A DNA stretch of 64,000 nt from Rhizophagus clarus (Eukaryota > Glomeromycota > Glomeromycetes > Glomerales > Glomeraceae), in the NCBI GenBank assembly GCA_015698045.1, contig BLAL01000020.1, positions 744,001-808,000 on the forward strand. Direction: 5' to 3'. The translations under genes were made by a program, and so were the position numbers. Under the pieces are notes generated by a model. That model did no database searches and was not told where the DNA came from. It worked only from the letters and a program-made list of their open reading frames with translations. Positions 23,164-35,151 of this stretch are shown in pieces. Each line of letters begins with the position of its first letter. Positions within the stretch are counted from its first letter, which is position 1.

Positions 23164-24087
23164 CAGTGTGTAACAAAAAAAACTGGAATATCATTTTTGT
23201 AATAAAAATGCAAATTGTATGCTCAAAATTAATCAAATTTACATTATGTAAATTGCATAATAAACTCATGACCAAGATTCACACTATGATATCTTTTATA
23301 GTTATAAACACTTTATTATTTTTTGAAAGATTTAGCAATAAACATTTATCTTCAAACAGAAAAATATAGCAAAAATACATTTTAAGTTTATGAACCATTT
23401 TTGAATTGAATTTAATTTAAAAACATTCAAATATTATTAAGAATAATGTAAAAAAGTTGGTGTCAAAAAATCAGCAGTATGGAAACAATCATGATAAAAT
23501 GATGGGAATTTTATTCTTCAAATTTTCTCAATTTCGGTATATAGTAAAAAAGCTAAAAAATGAGTTAAATTACAAAAATGCCTGTAGTTTGCTCAAAATA
23601 AATTCAATTTTTATTATTTAAAATGCATAATAAACTTGAATATTAGGGCTACATTATGATATCTTTCAGGATCATAATGCTTTTTACTTCTTGAGATAAT
23701 TAGCTACAAATATTAATTTTTAAAGAAAAAATACAATGTAAAATTTGTAAATTAAAAGTGTATACAAATTTCACTGGAAATTTCTCAAATTTTATCAAGA
23801 CTGTTAGAAAAGTATAAATCAAAAAAAATTTTTTGACAATCTATAGTATTTTATACAAATAAATATATATTAATTCTAAATTCATTATAATGTGGTCTAA
23901 CCTAAAAAAAATATATTATTATAAGCTTAAATATAAAAAAATTATTAAACTAAATTTCATTTTAATTTATTATTAATAAAATCTACATGTTTCCAGCTCT
24001 CAAATAAGCTATTTCATATATAATTTGGTGCGATCATCATGGTGTTATAGCCAATTATTTAATTTCAGTTTTTTTTGTTACACACTG
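23164..24087. mobile_element. TA-flanked miniature element, 924 bp
   Basis: Perfect TIR of at least 20 bases, CAGTGTGTAACAAAAAAAAC, then TG. TA flanks each end (23162-23163, 24088-24089). This is a Tc1/mariner-type target. The interior is two loosely similar halves (both contain a form of TGCATAATAAACT) and no transposase frame. The 67-codon frame at 23166 begins inside the TIR and is not a gene. Confidence 0.9.
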
Positions 24088-24294
24088 TATATTATATAAT
24101 ATATTATACTATAAAAATAGAACCCAAACAATATATAAATATGTTAGATTTGAGTTTGCTTAATAATTATATAAAAAAAACCTTATGTAAAACTTTTATT
24201 TGCTTATTTTAATATAAAATTTTTAGTTAATTAGATATTTAAATGTGTAGTTAAACTTATTTTTATTTCAGCTCAGTAATTATATTTATGTAGC

Positions 24295-25411
24295 TAAAGT
24301 TGCCTGCCAAAACTCAATTGGCCAATATTGAAATATCAAAACCTAAAATACGTTAAAATTATCAAAATATTGAAACTGCCAAAATTATACAAAACTGCCA
24401 AAATAGTTTCAACATGTTAAAATTATAAAAACTAGTTTTGACATATCAAAACTGCTGAAATTAAATATCACAATATTTCACAATGGGTTTTATTCATTAT
24501 AATAAAAATTAAAAGATAAGAAATATTTCACAATGTTTTTTATTAAATACTTGAAAATCTGTTGCAAAATGGTTTTTTTTCTAAGTTAAAAAAATAAAAA
24601 ATGATTCACAGCATTTTTTATTAAATATTTGAAAAACCATTGCAAAACAGTTTTTTTGTTTAAAAATTAAAAAATAAAAAATGGTTCACAACATTTTTTA
24701 TTAAATACTGTACTTGAAAAACTATTACAAAATGATTTTTTTCGCTTAAAAATTCAAAAATAAAAAACATTTCACAACATTTTTTATTAAAAACTTAAAA
24801 AACTGTTGTGAAATAATTTTTTTTTCTAAATTAAAAAAAATAAAAAATGTTTTGCAACGTTTTTTATTAAATAATTGAAAACTGTTGTGAAATGGTTTTT
24901 TTAAGTTAAAAAAATAAAAAACATTTCATAACATTTTTTATTAAATAATTGAAAAACTGTTGTGAAACAGTTTTTTTGTTTAAAAATTAAAAAATAAAAA
25001 ACATTTTGCAACATTTTTTATTAAAAACTTGAAAAACTGTTGTGAAATGGTTTTTTTAAGTTAAAAAAATAAAAAACATTTCGCAACATTTTTTATTAAA
25101 TAATTGAAAAACTGTTACGAAACAATTTTTTTGTTTAAAAATTAAAAAATAAAAATGTTTTGCAACATTTTTTATTAAATGCTTGAAAAACTGTTGCAAA
25201 ATAGTTTTTTTGCTTAAAAATTAAAAATTAAAAAATAAAAAATGTCTCATAACGTTTTTTATTAAATACTTGAAAAACTGTTGTGAAATAGTTTTTGTTA
25301 AATTGACACTAATGATTGCTATTTGATATGTATATATAATATATATCATATGTCAAAATAGGTTTGACAATTTCAACATATTAAAACTCTTTAGTTTGGC
25401 AGGTAACTTTA
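24295..25411. mobile_element. hAT-type element, 1117 bp, filled with tandem repeats
   Basis: Ends TAAAGTTGCCTGCCAAAACT and TAAAGTTACCTGCCAAACT. An 8-bp duplication TATGTAGC lies at 24287-24294 and 25412-25419. The interior consists mainly of the array listed separately. Elements with TTGCCTGCC ends also occur at 40579-40998 and, as a relic, around 29410-30705. Confidence 0.88.
24480..25290 (+). repeat. Tandem array of about 85-95-bp units inside the hAT-type element
   Basis: About nine units share CAACATTTTTTATTAAATAC, then TTGAAAAACTGTTGYRAAAY and a T-run with TTAAAAATTAAAAAATAAAA. Unit differences concentrate at CG/TG/CA positions (TTTCACAAC, TTTCGCAAC, TTTTGCAAC; GTTGTGAAA, GTTACGAAA, GTTGCAAAA). 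Confidence 0.85.
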
Positions 25412-25424
25412 TATGTAGCAGAAC

Positions 25425-26935
25425 TAGTGTTCCAAACAGGTTGGTTCAGGTCAGTAATCCACTTGACCTGTCCTAATATTTTTTTTCAGGACGAGTCAGG
25501 TCAGATAACCTGCCTGATCCAACCCAACCTGTTTGACCTATATAATACTTTGGGTTAGACAAGTCAGATCAGATTAAACAGATCAGGTCAGGTCAGACAG
25601 GTCAAGCAGGTTATCAGTAACAAAGTGACAAAAAAACATTTTTTTATGTCAAATTGCCTATAAAAATGTTAAAAAAAGCTAAAAAAAATGCATTTATTTA
25701 AGAAAAAAATGCCTTTTTTAGACGATTATAATTAAAAAAACGCTTTTTAGGCGTTTAATTAAAAAAGTTTGCCTTTTTTTTAGGCGTTTAATTAAAAAAA
25801 ACTGCCTTTTTTTTAGGCGTTTAATTAAGAAAAACTGCCTTTTTTTTAGGCGTTTAATTAAGAAAAACTGTCTTTTTTTAGGTGTTTAATTAAGAAAAAC
25901 CACCTTTTTTTAGGCGTTTAATTAAGAAAATTACTTTTTTTTAGGTGTTTAATTAAGAAAAACCACTTTTTTTTAGGCGTTTAATTAAGAAAATTACTTT
26001 TTTTTAGGCGTTTAATTAAGAAAAATTGCCTTTTTTTAGGTGTTTAATTAAAAAAGCTGCCTTTTTTTAGGCGTTTAATTACTTTTTTAGGTGTTTAATT
26101 AAGAAAAACCACCTTTTTTTAGGTGTTTAATTAAGAAAAATTGCCTTTTTTTAGGCATTTAATTAAGAAAAACTGCCTTTTTTTTAGGCATTTAATTAAA
26201 AAAAATCACTTTTTTTTAGGCGTTTAATTAAGAAAAATCGCCTTTTTTTAGGCATTTAATTAAGAAAAATCACCTTTTTTTAGGCATTTAATTAAGAAAA
26301 ACTGCCTTTTTTAGGCATTTAATTAAAAAATATTACCTTTTTTTAGGCGTTTAATTAAAAAAATTGCCTTTTTTAGGTATTTAATTAAAAAAATGCCTTT
26401 ATTTAAGCGTTTAATTAAAAAAAATGCCTTTATTTAAGCGTTTAATTAAAAAAATGCCTTTATTTAAGCGTTTAATTAAAAAAATGCCTTTATTTAAGCG
26501 TTTAATTAAAAAAATGCCTTTATTTAAGTGTTTAATTAAAAAAATGCCTTTTTTTAGGTGTTTAATTAAGCGTTTAATTTTTTTTAAAAAAAAATGCCAA
26601 AATGCGCTTTTTTAGGCGCTAATTTAAAAAAAAAGTTAAATGGTTTTTTTAAGCAGTTAAAATTTTTTTTAAAAAAAATGCTAAAAAACAGTTTTTTTAA
26701 GCGTTTGATTAAAAAAAATGTCAAAAAAATGTGTTTTTTAAAAGCTTTAATTTTTTTTAAAAAATGCTTTCTTTTAAGCGTTAAGTGTTTATATTAAAAA
26801 ATGCTTTCTTTTAAGCTTTAAGCATTTAAATTAAAAAAAAACGTCAAAAAAATATTTTTTTAACTTCAGGTTAAACAGGTCAATCAGGTCAACCCAATGG
26901 ATCACCCAAATTGACCTGACCTATTCGGAACACTA
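25425..26935. mobile_element. Large hAT-type non-autonomous element, copy 1 (1511 bp)
   Basis: TIRs TAGTGTTCCAAACAGGT and TAGTGTTCCGAATAGGT. A perfect 8-bp duplication AGCAGAAC lies at 25417-25424 and 26936-26943. The first 200 and last 60 bases contain about a dozen GGTCAGGTCA/TGACCTG repeats, a likely transposase-binding region. The centre is a T/A-rich array listed separately. A second copy lies at 32592-34970. No transposase frame is seen. Confidence 0.93.
25730..26580 (+). repeat. Array of 30-34-bp units with TTTAATTAAA palindromes
   Basis: About 26 units of the form AGGCGTTTAATTAAGAAAAA then CTGCCTTTTTTT. Each holds the palindrome TTTAATTAAA and a GGC...GCC pair that could close a small stem. 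Toward the right the unit becomes AAGCGTTTAATTAAAAAAAT then GCCTTTATTT. The frame 26424-26615 (MPLFKRLIKK repeats) is this array translated and is not considered a gene. Confidence 0.9.
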
Positions 26936-27194
26936 AGCAGAACTTCTTATTTGTATAACAAAGATTTTTATATATATATATAAAGAAAATTTTAATTTCA
27001 TACATATATCAAAAAATTTTTTTACAAAAAATTTTTTTAAACTAATACTTCTTTTCTATTATTTTACACATTTTAATTTTATAAATATAATATTGTATTT
27101 AATATTTATAAAAAAAATCATGTGTTTATAATAATATTCTCATATTCTTATTTTTTATTTGCTAATTTTATTTATATATAAAATAAATTTTGAA

Positions 27195-27665
27195 TAAATG
27201 AAATTACATTTTTATGTTTAAGTAAGTTGTTCAGCAGTGTAAAAGTATTTGTATTTCAATTTTTATGAGTCTAAATATAATATTTGTGAAGATAATTATA
27301 TTTTTTAAACAGTATTAATTCCAAAAATTTTTTTTTCTCTTTTAACTTCAGGATGTAATAACATGACTTTGGTTAAATGAAATTACTTTTTTATGCTTAA
27401 AAATTTATTCAGTGATGTTAAATCTACCTGTATATAAATTTTTATAATAATTGGACTAATATTTGTAAAGTATTGACTATTTTTATATTATTAATTTTTT
27501 TGCAAAAATCTATTTTGCAACTTTGAAGCATGATTTTACTACTTTAGTCAAATGAAATGTCTTTTTTACTTAAATAAAAGTATTTAACAAAGTTGAAACT
27601 ACTTACAGTAAAAATTTTAGAATAATTGGATTAATACTTGTGAAATGTGCTAACTTTTGTATTTT
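27195..27665 (+). repeat. Three diverged copies of an approximately 178-bp unit
   Basis: Units start near 27196, 27376 and 27551 with AAATGAAATTACWTTTTTATG. Each continues to a conserved part resembling ATAATTGGACTAATATTTGT. The array lies between the two hAT-type elements and is otherwise featureless. Confidence 0.65.
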
Positions 27666-27743
27666 TAATTATTTATCATTTAAGTGATTTTAATTTTAAA
27701 ATTTATTTATTGCATTTTGCATTACAATACATTCTTCCTTTTT

Positions 27744-28620
27744 GGGGGGGTGTCTAAAGCAAAACAGAATCATGTGATCATAGTAAAATATTATCATCAG
27801 GTGGCACACCCTTTACTTTCTCATTTTATTAAAAACACTTCATGATTTTTTTCTTTTAAAGTTTTATGAATTAATGCAACTCATCAAGAAAATTATCTGA
27901 AAACCTCATAACGACAATTTTAAGAAATAGAAGGTCACCTGTCAAATCTCCAAGCACACCTTTAAACAATATTGACGCAAACATAAGCAATCCTACACAG
28001 ATCATAACAATCCTGAACAACGTAATATCAACAGACATCATCACTAACAATGACTTCATGACAGACATGGCTCTGATTACCTACAATTTTACCAAACCAC
28101 CTCTTTCCAAAGCTTACAGGATCATAGTGTTACATTTATATATGCAATATCAAGTAACTTTTATCATCATAGACCATGGTTTTATCATGTCGTAAATACA
28201 AATTCACATTTTAATATAGATTTTTTTCTTTTTTCTTTTTGTAATATTTCTTCTTCTATTTCTGTTCCTTTCTTTTGGGGTTCTTAATTTCAGTTCTCCT
28301 TGGACTCAGTAAGTAGGTTTAATACCTATTTCTGGTACTAAGGCGGACAAAGCGGATTTGTTTAGAATTGGTTATAGTTAATTATAGATTTTTATTGTTT
28401 GTTAATTTTATATTAGATATTCAATATTTTTTCTGTTTTAATTGTTTGTTTGCGTATAAAAATAAAAAATAAAAATAAAATACTTTCTCATTTTATTAAG
28501 TATTTTGGGAACTTAAAATTTTTTCAGCTAGTAAAAACTTGTTTGTCACATCCATTATTTGTCATATTCATAATTTTTTAATACTATAATTCTGGTCAAA
28601 TCTGCTTTGCTTTAGACGTC
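27744..28620. mobile_element. hAT-type miniature element carrying a retroelement insertion
   Basis: Ends GGGGGGGTGTCTAAAGCAAA and GACGTCTAAAGCAAAGC. An 8-bp TCCTTTTT lies at 27736-27743 and 28621-28628. Without the 648-bp LINE-like insert (27833-28480, plus one 19-bp duplication) it is about 210 bp, and its reverse complement resembles the 202-bp element at 18762-18963 over its whole length. Confidence 0.82.
27833..28480 (+). mobile_element. 5'-truncated non-LTR retrotransposon with coding remnant
   Basis: Flanked by a perfect 19-bp duplication (TACTTTCTCATTTTATTAA at 27814-27832 and 28481-28499). The 3' end is an irregular (TAAAAA)n tail, as in some LINE clades. An open frame at 27878-28195 (about 105 residues, including NRRSPVKSPSTPLNNIDANI) ends at TAA and has normal codon variety, so it is probably the C-terminal part of a LINE protein. 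No RT or endonuclease motif remains. A 3' untranslated part of about 280 bases follows, containing GGCGGACAAAGCGG. Confidence 0.82.
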
Positions 28621-29007
28621 TCCTTTTTTTATAAATTATTTATGTCAATCATTAGTTTATACATCACACCCCCTTAAAATAGTAAATGATAAACATAAAA
28701 ATATATATAAATTTATAATGCAGGGTATGATAAATACATTATTTCATATAATAATATTTATAGAAAATTGCATTTTTATAACAATATTAATTTCAAAAAT
28801 TTAAAACTATTTTTAAAATAGCAATAGTATTATTAATATTAATTAAAATTAAAAATTCTGAAGTTTTTATTACTGGTATATCATTTTATATTATTAATTT
28901 ATTAATATTTAGTAAATTAATTTTCACAATTTTTTTTGCAATAATATAAAAAATTAATTTACTATTACTATATATATTTATTATAAATTAATTATTTTTT
29001 ATACTTA

Positions 29008-29186
29008 CCGTATTTTTCCAATATTAGTCACCCCCCAAAATTAAGCATCATCCAAACTTTTCAAGTTTTGTTAAAAAAAAATCATATATGAAATACTAAT
29101 AAAAAAACTTCCATAATTAAACACCCTTTCAAACTTTTCGCTAAAATTCTTATAAAAAGGTAGTGCTTAATTTTGGAAAATTATGG
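29008..29186. mobile_element. Pogo-type miniature element, 179 bp
   Basis: TIRs CCGTATTTTTCCAATATTAG and CCATAATTTTCCAAAATTA, TA at both flanks (29006-29007, 29187-29188). Internal CCAAAATTAAGCA matches the subterminal sequence of the Tigger-like element at 31315-38594 (CCCCAAAATTAAGCAAC near 38538), so it is probably a deletion derivative of that family. 28640-29000 is AT-rich without genes. Confidence 0.8.
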
Positions 29187-29527
29187 TAAATAAAATTATT
29201 TATCATATTGAAATCTATTTGTATTTGATTTTTAAATTTATAAATTATTTTAATATTTTATGTTTTATGTTTCATTTGGGATCTTAAATATATATTATTA
29301 AACAAATTGCTTAGTAGAATAAAAAATTTAAAGGTTATAATAAGAATTTACTTAGCAGAACTTAAAATAATTTGCTTATTATTAATTATAGTAAATTTTG
29401 AAATTTTTATCTAATCTATATATATATTGTTTGGGTCCTATAAAAAATGCCGAATAATGTAAGTTTTGGTAATTTTAGTATTTTAATATTTTTAAATACT
29501 TGATAAAACCTAGTTTTGGTAGTTTTA

Positions 29528-30652
29528 CAGTAAGCGATCAAAAGTATACAGACATTTTTCAAAATAAAAAATTTATATATATAATAGTACAATTAAAATA
29601 AAAATTTAAGTTAAATATTATATTATGTCTTTATTTATTAATTTAAATAAAAATTTATTGATAAACTTTTTTTTCATTTGTTACAGTAATTACTTTAATT
29701 CTGTGATATTTAATTGATTAACATTTTAAAATAATACCAGAGAAATATCTTTTTACGCATTTTTTAATATACTTTTCAAGTATTTTTATCAAGAAATATA
29801 ATATAACATGCAAACATAATATAAATAATAAATTTTTTGCATAAGTTTATTAGCTTAACGTAAGGTTAATAAGCAAAATTTTATATGAGTTTACAGAATT
29901 TGTGAAATTCATATAAATTTAAGATTTATTAGGAATATTTCTGTATCTAGTGATTAGATTTTTATGATCTTAGATTCATTAAATCTGCCTTATTGAGATA
30001 AGTCAAATGATAATAAAATAATAATTGTAGAATCAATATTTAGTACACAATTATGTTTTAATTATTTAAAATTATCTTATAATATCTTTCGATTCAATAA
30101 TTAGATTTTTGTTATATTTAATTCATTAGATTCGTCTTATTAAGATGATTCGAATGATAATAGAATAATATTGATCAGAATAATATTGATCAAATTACAT
30201 TATTTTTAAATTTTGTGAATTACATAATAAAATTAAAATAATTTATATCATGGATAGTTTCATGTTTCTAAAAAATGCTGAAAAATATGAAGCAGTGTAT
30301 AAAATTCATGTGCACAATGTGCACATGTGCACATTTTAATTTTTATGTGCACAATTTTTAAAATTTAATGTTTACTATTGTGCACAAAATTTTTTTAAAA
30401 AAATATTAATAAGATTAGTAAAAATGTGCACTATTGTGCACAAAAATTTTTTGATTGTGCACAAAAAAAAATGCTTTATGTGCACATGTGCACATATAAT
30501 TTTTTCCAGATTTTATACACTGATATAAAGCATAAAAATTTATTTATCATGATTGCAAATATTAGATTATAAATTATTTGTATTATATTAATATGTAATT
30601 ATTTCCATAATTTGATAAAACAAAATGTCTATATACTTTTGATTGCTGACTG
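29528..30652. mobile_element. Tc1-type non-autonomous element, 1125 bp
   Basis: TIRs CAGTAAGCGATCAAAAGTAT and CAGTCAGCAATCAAAAGTAT, continuing A-Y-AGACATTTT. TA lies at 29526-29527 and 30653-30654. The AAAAGTAT...GACA layout is typical of Tc1 ends. Inside, 29960-30170 holds two diverged copies of a palindromic module also found in 62516-63358, and a third element is inserted at 30293-30522. Confidence 0.88.
30293..30522. mobile_element. hAT-type miniature element packed with GTGCAC palindromes, 230 bp
   Basis: TIRs CAGTGTATAAAATTC and CAGTGTATAAAATCT. Flanks ATATGAAG (30285-30292) and ATATAAAG (30523-30530) form an 8-bp duplication with one G/A change. The interior has about ten GTGCAC motifs, usually as TGTGCACA, placed symmetrically toward both ends (ATGTGCACATGTGCACAT). 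They are probably subterminal binding sites in a very small element. Confidence 0.82.
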
Positions 30653-32851
30653 TAGTAATTTTGATATATCAAAACTTCTTAGATTTGGCAAATAACTTTA
30701 AATATAATAAAGTATAATGTTTTGATCAAAATTATAAAAAATTAGAGATAATATAATAAATAGGTTTTTTAGTGATTTTTTTGTATGAAAAAAATTCTAA
30801 GTTTTTAAAATACTTATAAAAAAAATGAATATAATATGAATAATAATTTGTGATTATAGAATATTAATAATAAAAAAACCTGAATTATATATAAATAGGT
30901 TAAGGTTAAGTTTACTTATTGATCATATAAAATTTTTAAAAAATTACTTATTTTAGAGGTATTTTTAAAAATTTCTTATCCTACATATTCTTGTATTTAA
31001 AAAATCTACTGATTGAAATTTAATGAAATTTATATCATTAGATTTGTTTTAATGAGATAAATTTAATAATATAAAAATTTATTTTGATAGCATTAATATT
31101 GACCAAGATATCATAAATTGAAAAATTTACTATACATTATATCTGACCTAAATAAGAGATGTTCAGGTCATATAATAAATAAGTATTATTAGTATTATAT
31201 AAAATAAAATTAAAATTAAAATTAAAATTAAAGGAAATATTATTAATAATTCCAACTGGCATAGTAATTTTTATTATTATGTAAGCAAACAAATTTTGAT
31301 TAATTACATGATTACCATATAGTTCTGAAATTAAACAACCCTCAAAAATAAGCAACTTTTCAATTATAATAATTCTAAAAATAAACAACTCATATAATCC
31401 TGTAATAAAAAATTAATAAATGTAATAAGAAACATTTAATATTGCTAAAATCAACTTAACACTTCAAAATAATAGATAATTTTATTATGCATTATAAATA
31501 AAAATTATTACAAACTACAGTAATATTACAGCTATTCATTATTAGTAATTCACTATCATTATTCAACATCACCATCAATCACCATAATCTTCATTGTCAG
31601 TAATTTCATTATCAGATCCATCCAAGGAAGTTGAAATCCTACAAGTTTTGAAAGATTCAATAACCATTTCTTCTGGGATTCTGTCCCAAGAACGCTTAAC
31701 CCATCCACAAACATCAGATAATCTGGCACAGCAAAAGTTTTCTGATGCAATCATTCTAGTACCACCTCCTGCCATTCAGATATGCCATTCTTTACAAAAA
31801 TTGTCTTTAAATAGTTTATTAATAGTTACATCAAGTGGTTGACATATGCTAGTTAAACCATCTGGAATGACTGCTAAATCAATACTTCTATCACGAAATT
31901 TGATTTTGACTGATTCTTCAAGATGTCCTCTAAAGAAATCATATACCATTATTGTAGTAGTGTTACTAATTCCCATTTTTTCCAGATTATCATTAATATA
32001 ATCAACATATTTCTTCATTAGTTCAGAATCCATCCACTCGCTTTCTTGAAACCAAACAATGACACCAGAAGAAACCTGTTTATCACGTGATAGCTGTTTT
32101 CCCTTAAAGATACAAATTGGTGGAAATTTCATACCATCTACAGTACAAAAAATAGAGTAAGCAATGTTAAAAGAAAAAAATTATAATATGGTCTTACCTG
32201 TAGTAACAGTCAAAACAACTGTGAATCAGTTTTTTTCATTGTCAGTTCCACAAATATGAATTATCTTTTCGCTTTTATTATCAATAGTAAAATTTTCTGC
32301 CATATCAAACCAAACAGGAATTTTGTCCATATTAAGAATATTGGACATCTGAAATAATTTTTCAGTTCTAAGGCAAATGATAAACTCTTGAAAGTTTTTT
32401 AATAGCTTATCAGTTTGTGATGGTAGTTTTTGTGAAACTTTAGTATACCATCGCCAAGATAAATTATATCTTTTCATAAATACAAATATCCAACAGTTTA
32501 ATGTTTTAAATTCATTTATTGAATTTTCATAAAGACTTATCATAATAGGTTTTTTTAAAATATCTAACATTTTAACTCATGCAATTGCATATAATGTTCT
32601 GAACAGATCGGATCAGGTCAGGTAATCCACTTGACCTGACCTGATATTTTTTTGGGTCAGATCAAGTTAGGTAACCCACCTGACCTGACCCAACCTGTTT
32701 GACCTGTATAATACTTTGGGTCAGATAGGTCAGATCAGATTAAATGGATCAGATTAGGTCAGACAGGTCAAGCGGGTTATCAGTGACAAAGCGGCAAAAA
32801 AAACATTTTTTTTATATCAAATTGCCTATAAAAATGTTAAAAAAAGCTAAA

Positions 32852-33617
32852 CATATGGGCTGATTGGCAGAATTAACGAAATTAACCTAAACTAAGGAAT
32901 TTGATATTAATTTAATAAAAAATAAGTTTTGCAAGTTTCACAAAAATAGTTATATTTGTACTACATGATCATATGACACATAATATTAAGAAATTACTTC
33001 AACAAAGTAGCGTTAAAAAATTTTTTTCTTTCATGAACTTCCTATTAAACTTCTCATCAACTCCCCATCAACTTTCCCACCAAAATAAGTTGAGAATTTT
33101 TGCAAGTATACCAGTAGTTATTTTACATTGTATACAATTTGCAGCTATTTTTTTTTATTTTTTTTTAATTTTTTTTTATAGTTTATAAAAAAATCTTGTA
33201 TAAACAGCAAAATTATTCAAAAAATCTTTAAATAAATAAATAGCTTTGTGTTAATAATGATATTTTAACAAATTTAAATCATGTATTGAATAGTTTTTTA
33301 TTAAAATCAATTTGATATTTGTTATTAATTATTTATAAATTAATTTTTTTTCGTTAAATTGTTAAATATTCTGGAATTTTGTTTCTTTTTTTTAATGGAC
33401 TAACTTTATAATATTTTTTTTCTTTTTTTTTAGAAATTTCTTTTATTAAGCTTAAATTAAAAGAGTAAATTTTTTGGAAGGGATCTTAAAAGGTTATTTT
33501 ACTTATTTTTTATATTTTTTAATTATTTTTTCTTATGTGAGAACGGTTTTGATCAATTTTAATTGGTATTGCACTATACAACTGATGATTGACAAATTCT
33601 GCAAATTAGCAGATATG
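32852..33617. mobile_element. Insertion of unknown class within hAT-type copy 2, 766 bp
   Basis: Found by comparing the two family copies: copy 1 reads AAAGCTAAAAAAAATGC where copy 2 has this insert. Ends are inverted repeats CATATGGGCTGATTGGCAGA and CATATCTGCTAATTTGCAGA. The target duplication cannot be resolved because the site is an A-run (AAA is possible). No transposase is seen. The open frame 33474-33656 crosses its right boundary and is not a gene. Confidence 0.7.
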
Positions 33618-33639
33618 AAAAAACGTATTTATTTAAGAA

Positions 33640-34550
33640 AAATATGCCTTTTTTAGACGCTTATAATTAAAAAAACGCTTTTTAAGCATTTATAATTGAA
33701 AAAAATGCCTTTTTTAGGCATTTAATTAAAAAATTTCACCTTTTTTTAGGCGTTTAATTAAAAAAACTGCCTTTTTTTAGGCATTTAATTAAAAAAACTG
33801 TCTTTTTTAGGCATTTAATCAAGAAAAACTGTCTTTTTTTAGGCGTTTAATTAAGAAAAACTGCCTTTTTTAGGCGCTTAATTAAGAAAAATCACCTTTT
33901 TTTAGGCGTTTAATTAAAAAAAACTGCTTTTTTTAGGTGTTTAATTAAAAAAAACAGCTTTTTTTTAGGCGTTTAATTAAAAAAAACAGCTTTTTTTTAG
34001 GCGTTTAATTAAAAAAACAGCTTTTTTTTAGGCGTTTAATTAAAAAAAACTGCTTTTTTTTAGGCGTTTAATTAAAAAAAACTGCTTTTTTTTAGGCGTT
34101 TAATTAAAAAAAACTGCTTTTTTTTAGGCGTTTAATTAAAAAAAACTGCTTTTTTTTAGGCGTTTAATTAAAAAAAACTGCTTTTTTTTAGGCGTTTAAT
34201 TAAAAAAAACTGCTTTTTTTTAGGCGTTTAATTAAAAAAAACTGCTTTTTTTTAGGCGTTTAATTAAAAAAAACTGCTTTTTTTTAGGCGTTTAATTAAA
34301 AAAAACTGGGTGTTTAATTAAAAAACTATCTTTTTTAGGCATTTAATTAAAAAAATACTTTTTTTAGGCGTTTAATTAAAAAAATGCCATTATTTAGGCG
34401 TTTAATTAAAAAAATACCATTATTTAGGCATTTAATTAAAAAAATACCATTATTTAAGCGTTTAATTAAAAAAATACCATTATTTAAGTATTTAATTAAA
34501 AAAATGCCTTTTTTTTAAGCGTTTAATTAAGCGTTTAATTTTTTTAAAAA
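33640..34550 (+). repeat. Array of 32-33-bp units with TTTAATTAAA palindromes, copy 2
   Basis: Equivalent to the array at 25730-26580. In 33960-34310 about ten successive units are almost identical (GGCGTTTAATTAAAAAAAAC, TGCTTTTTTTTA), a recent local expansion absent from copy 1. The right part shifts to TACCATTATTTAAGCG-type units. Confidence 0.9.
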
Positions 34551-35151
34551 AAAAATGCTAAAATGCGCTTTTTTAGGTGTTAAAAAAAAGCTAAATGGTT
34601 TTTTTAAACGGTTAAAATTTTTTAAAAAAAAATGCTAAAAAAATGGTTTTTTTTAAGCATTTAATTAAAAAAATGCCAAAAAATGCATTTTTTAAAAGCT
34701 TTAATTTTTTTAAAAAAACGCAGTTTAATTTTAAAAAAAAAATGTTAAAATGTATTTATTTAAGCATTTTTTTAAGTGTAAAGTGTTTAAATTTAAAAAA
34801 ATGCTTTCTTTTAAGCGTTAAGTATTTATATTAAAAAAATGCTTTCTTTTAAGCTTTAAGCGTTTAAATTAAAAAAAATGTCAAAAAATATTTTTTAACT
34901 TTAGGTTAAACAGGTCAATTGAGTCAACCTAACGGGTCACCTGAATTGACCCAACCCATTCAGAATACTAATTGCATATCATATGTGATACCTAATCCCT
35001 GTTTCTTTTGCTCAATAATCCAATCATAAAGTTCTTTTTCAGCTTCTGGGTAAAAGCTTTTTTGACCAGAACTAACTCGTTTGCTGTATTAGTTTATTTC
35101 ACTTATCTACTTTTCATTTGAATTAACCCAGTACCTAATCATTCCTTTATT

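Larger units (their letters stand above)
29410..30705. mobile_element. Relic of a TTGCCTGCC-type hAT element, outer shell of a nest
   Basis: The right flank (TATCAAAACTTCTTAGATTT, then GGCAAATAACTTTA) resembles the right end of 24295-25411, and the left flank contains repeated TTTTGGTAGTTTTA-type blocks. The left terminus is not defined. It is interrupted by the Tc1-type element at 29528-30652. Confidence 0.4.
32592..34970. mobile_element. Large hAT-type non-autonomous element, copy 2 (2379 bp)
   Basis: Same family as 25425-26935. Ends TAATGTTCTGAACAGAT and TAGTATTCTGAATGGGT. A perfect 8-bp duplication ATTGCATA lies at 32584-32591 and 34971-34978. Subterminal GGTCAGGTCA/TGACCTG repeats and the central TTTAATTAAA array are shared. 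It differs by a 766-bp insertion at 32852-33617. It sits inside the transposase gene of the pogo element. Confidence 0.93.

Noticed and set aside
25425-25620. Clustered AGGTCA half-sites resembling nuclear-receptor response elements
   Set aside because: They are subterminal repeats of a hAT-type element and fungi lack such receptors; transposase binding is the simpler reading.
26424-26615. MPLFKRLIKK-repeat open frame
   Set aside because: Direct translation of the TTTAATTAAA array; the apparent heptad-like repeat is dictated by the DNA repeat.
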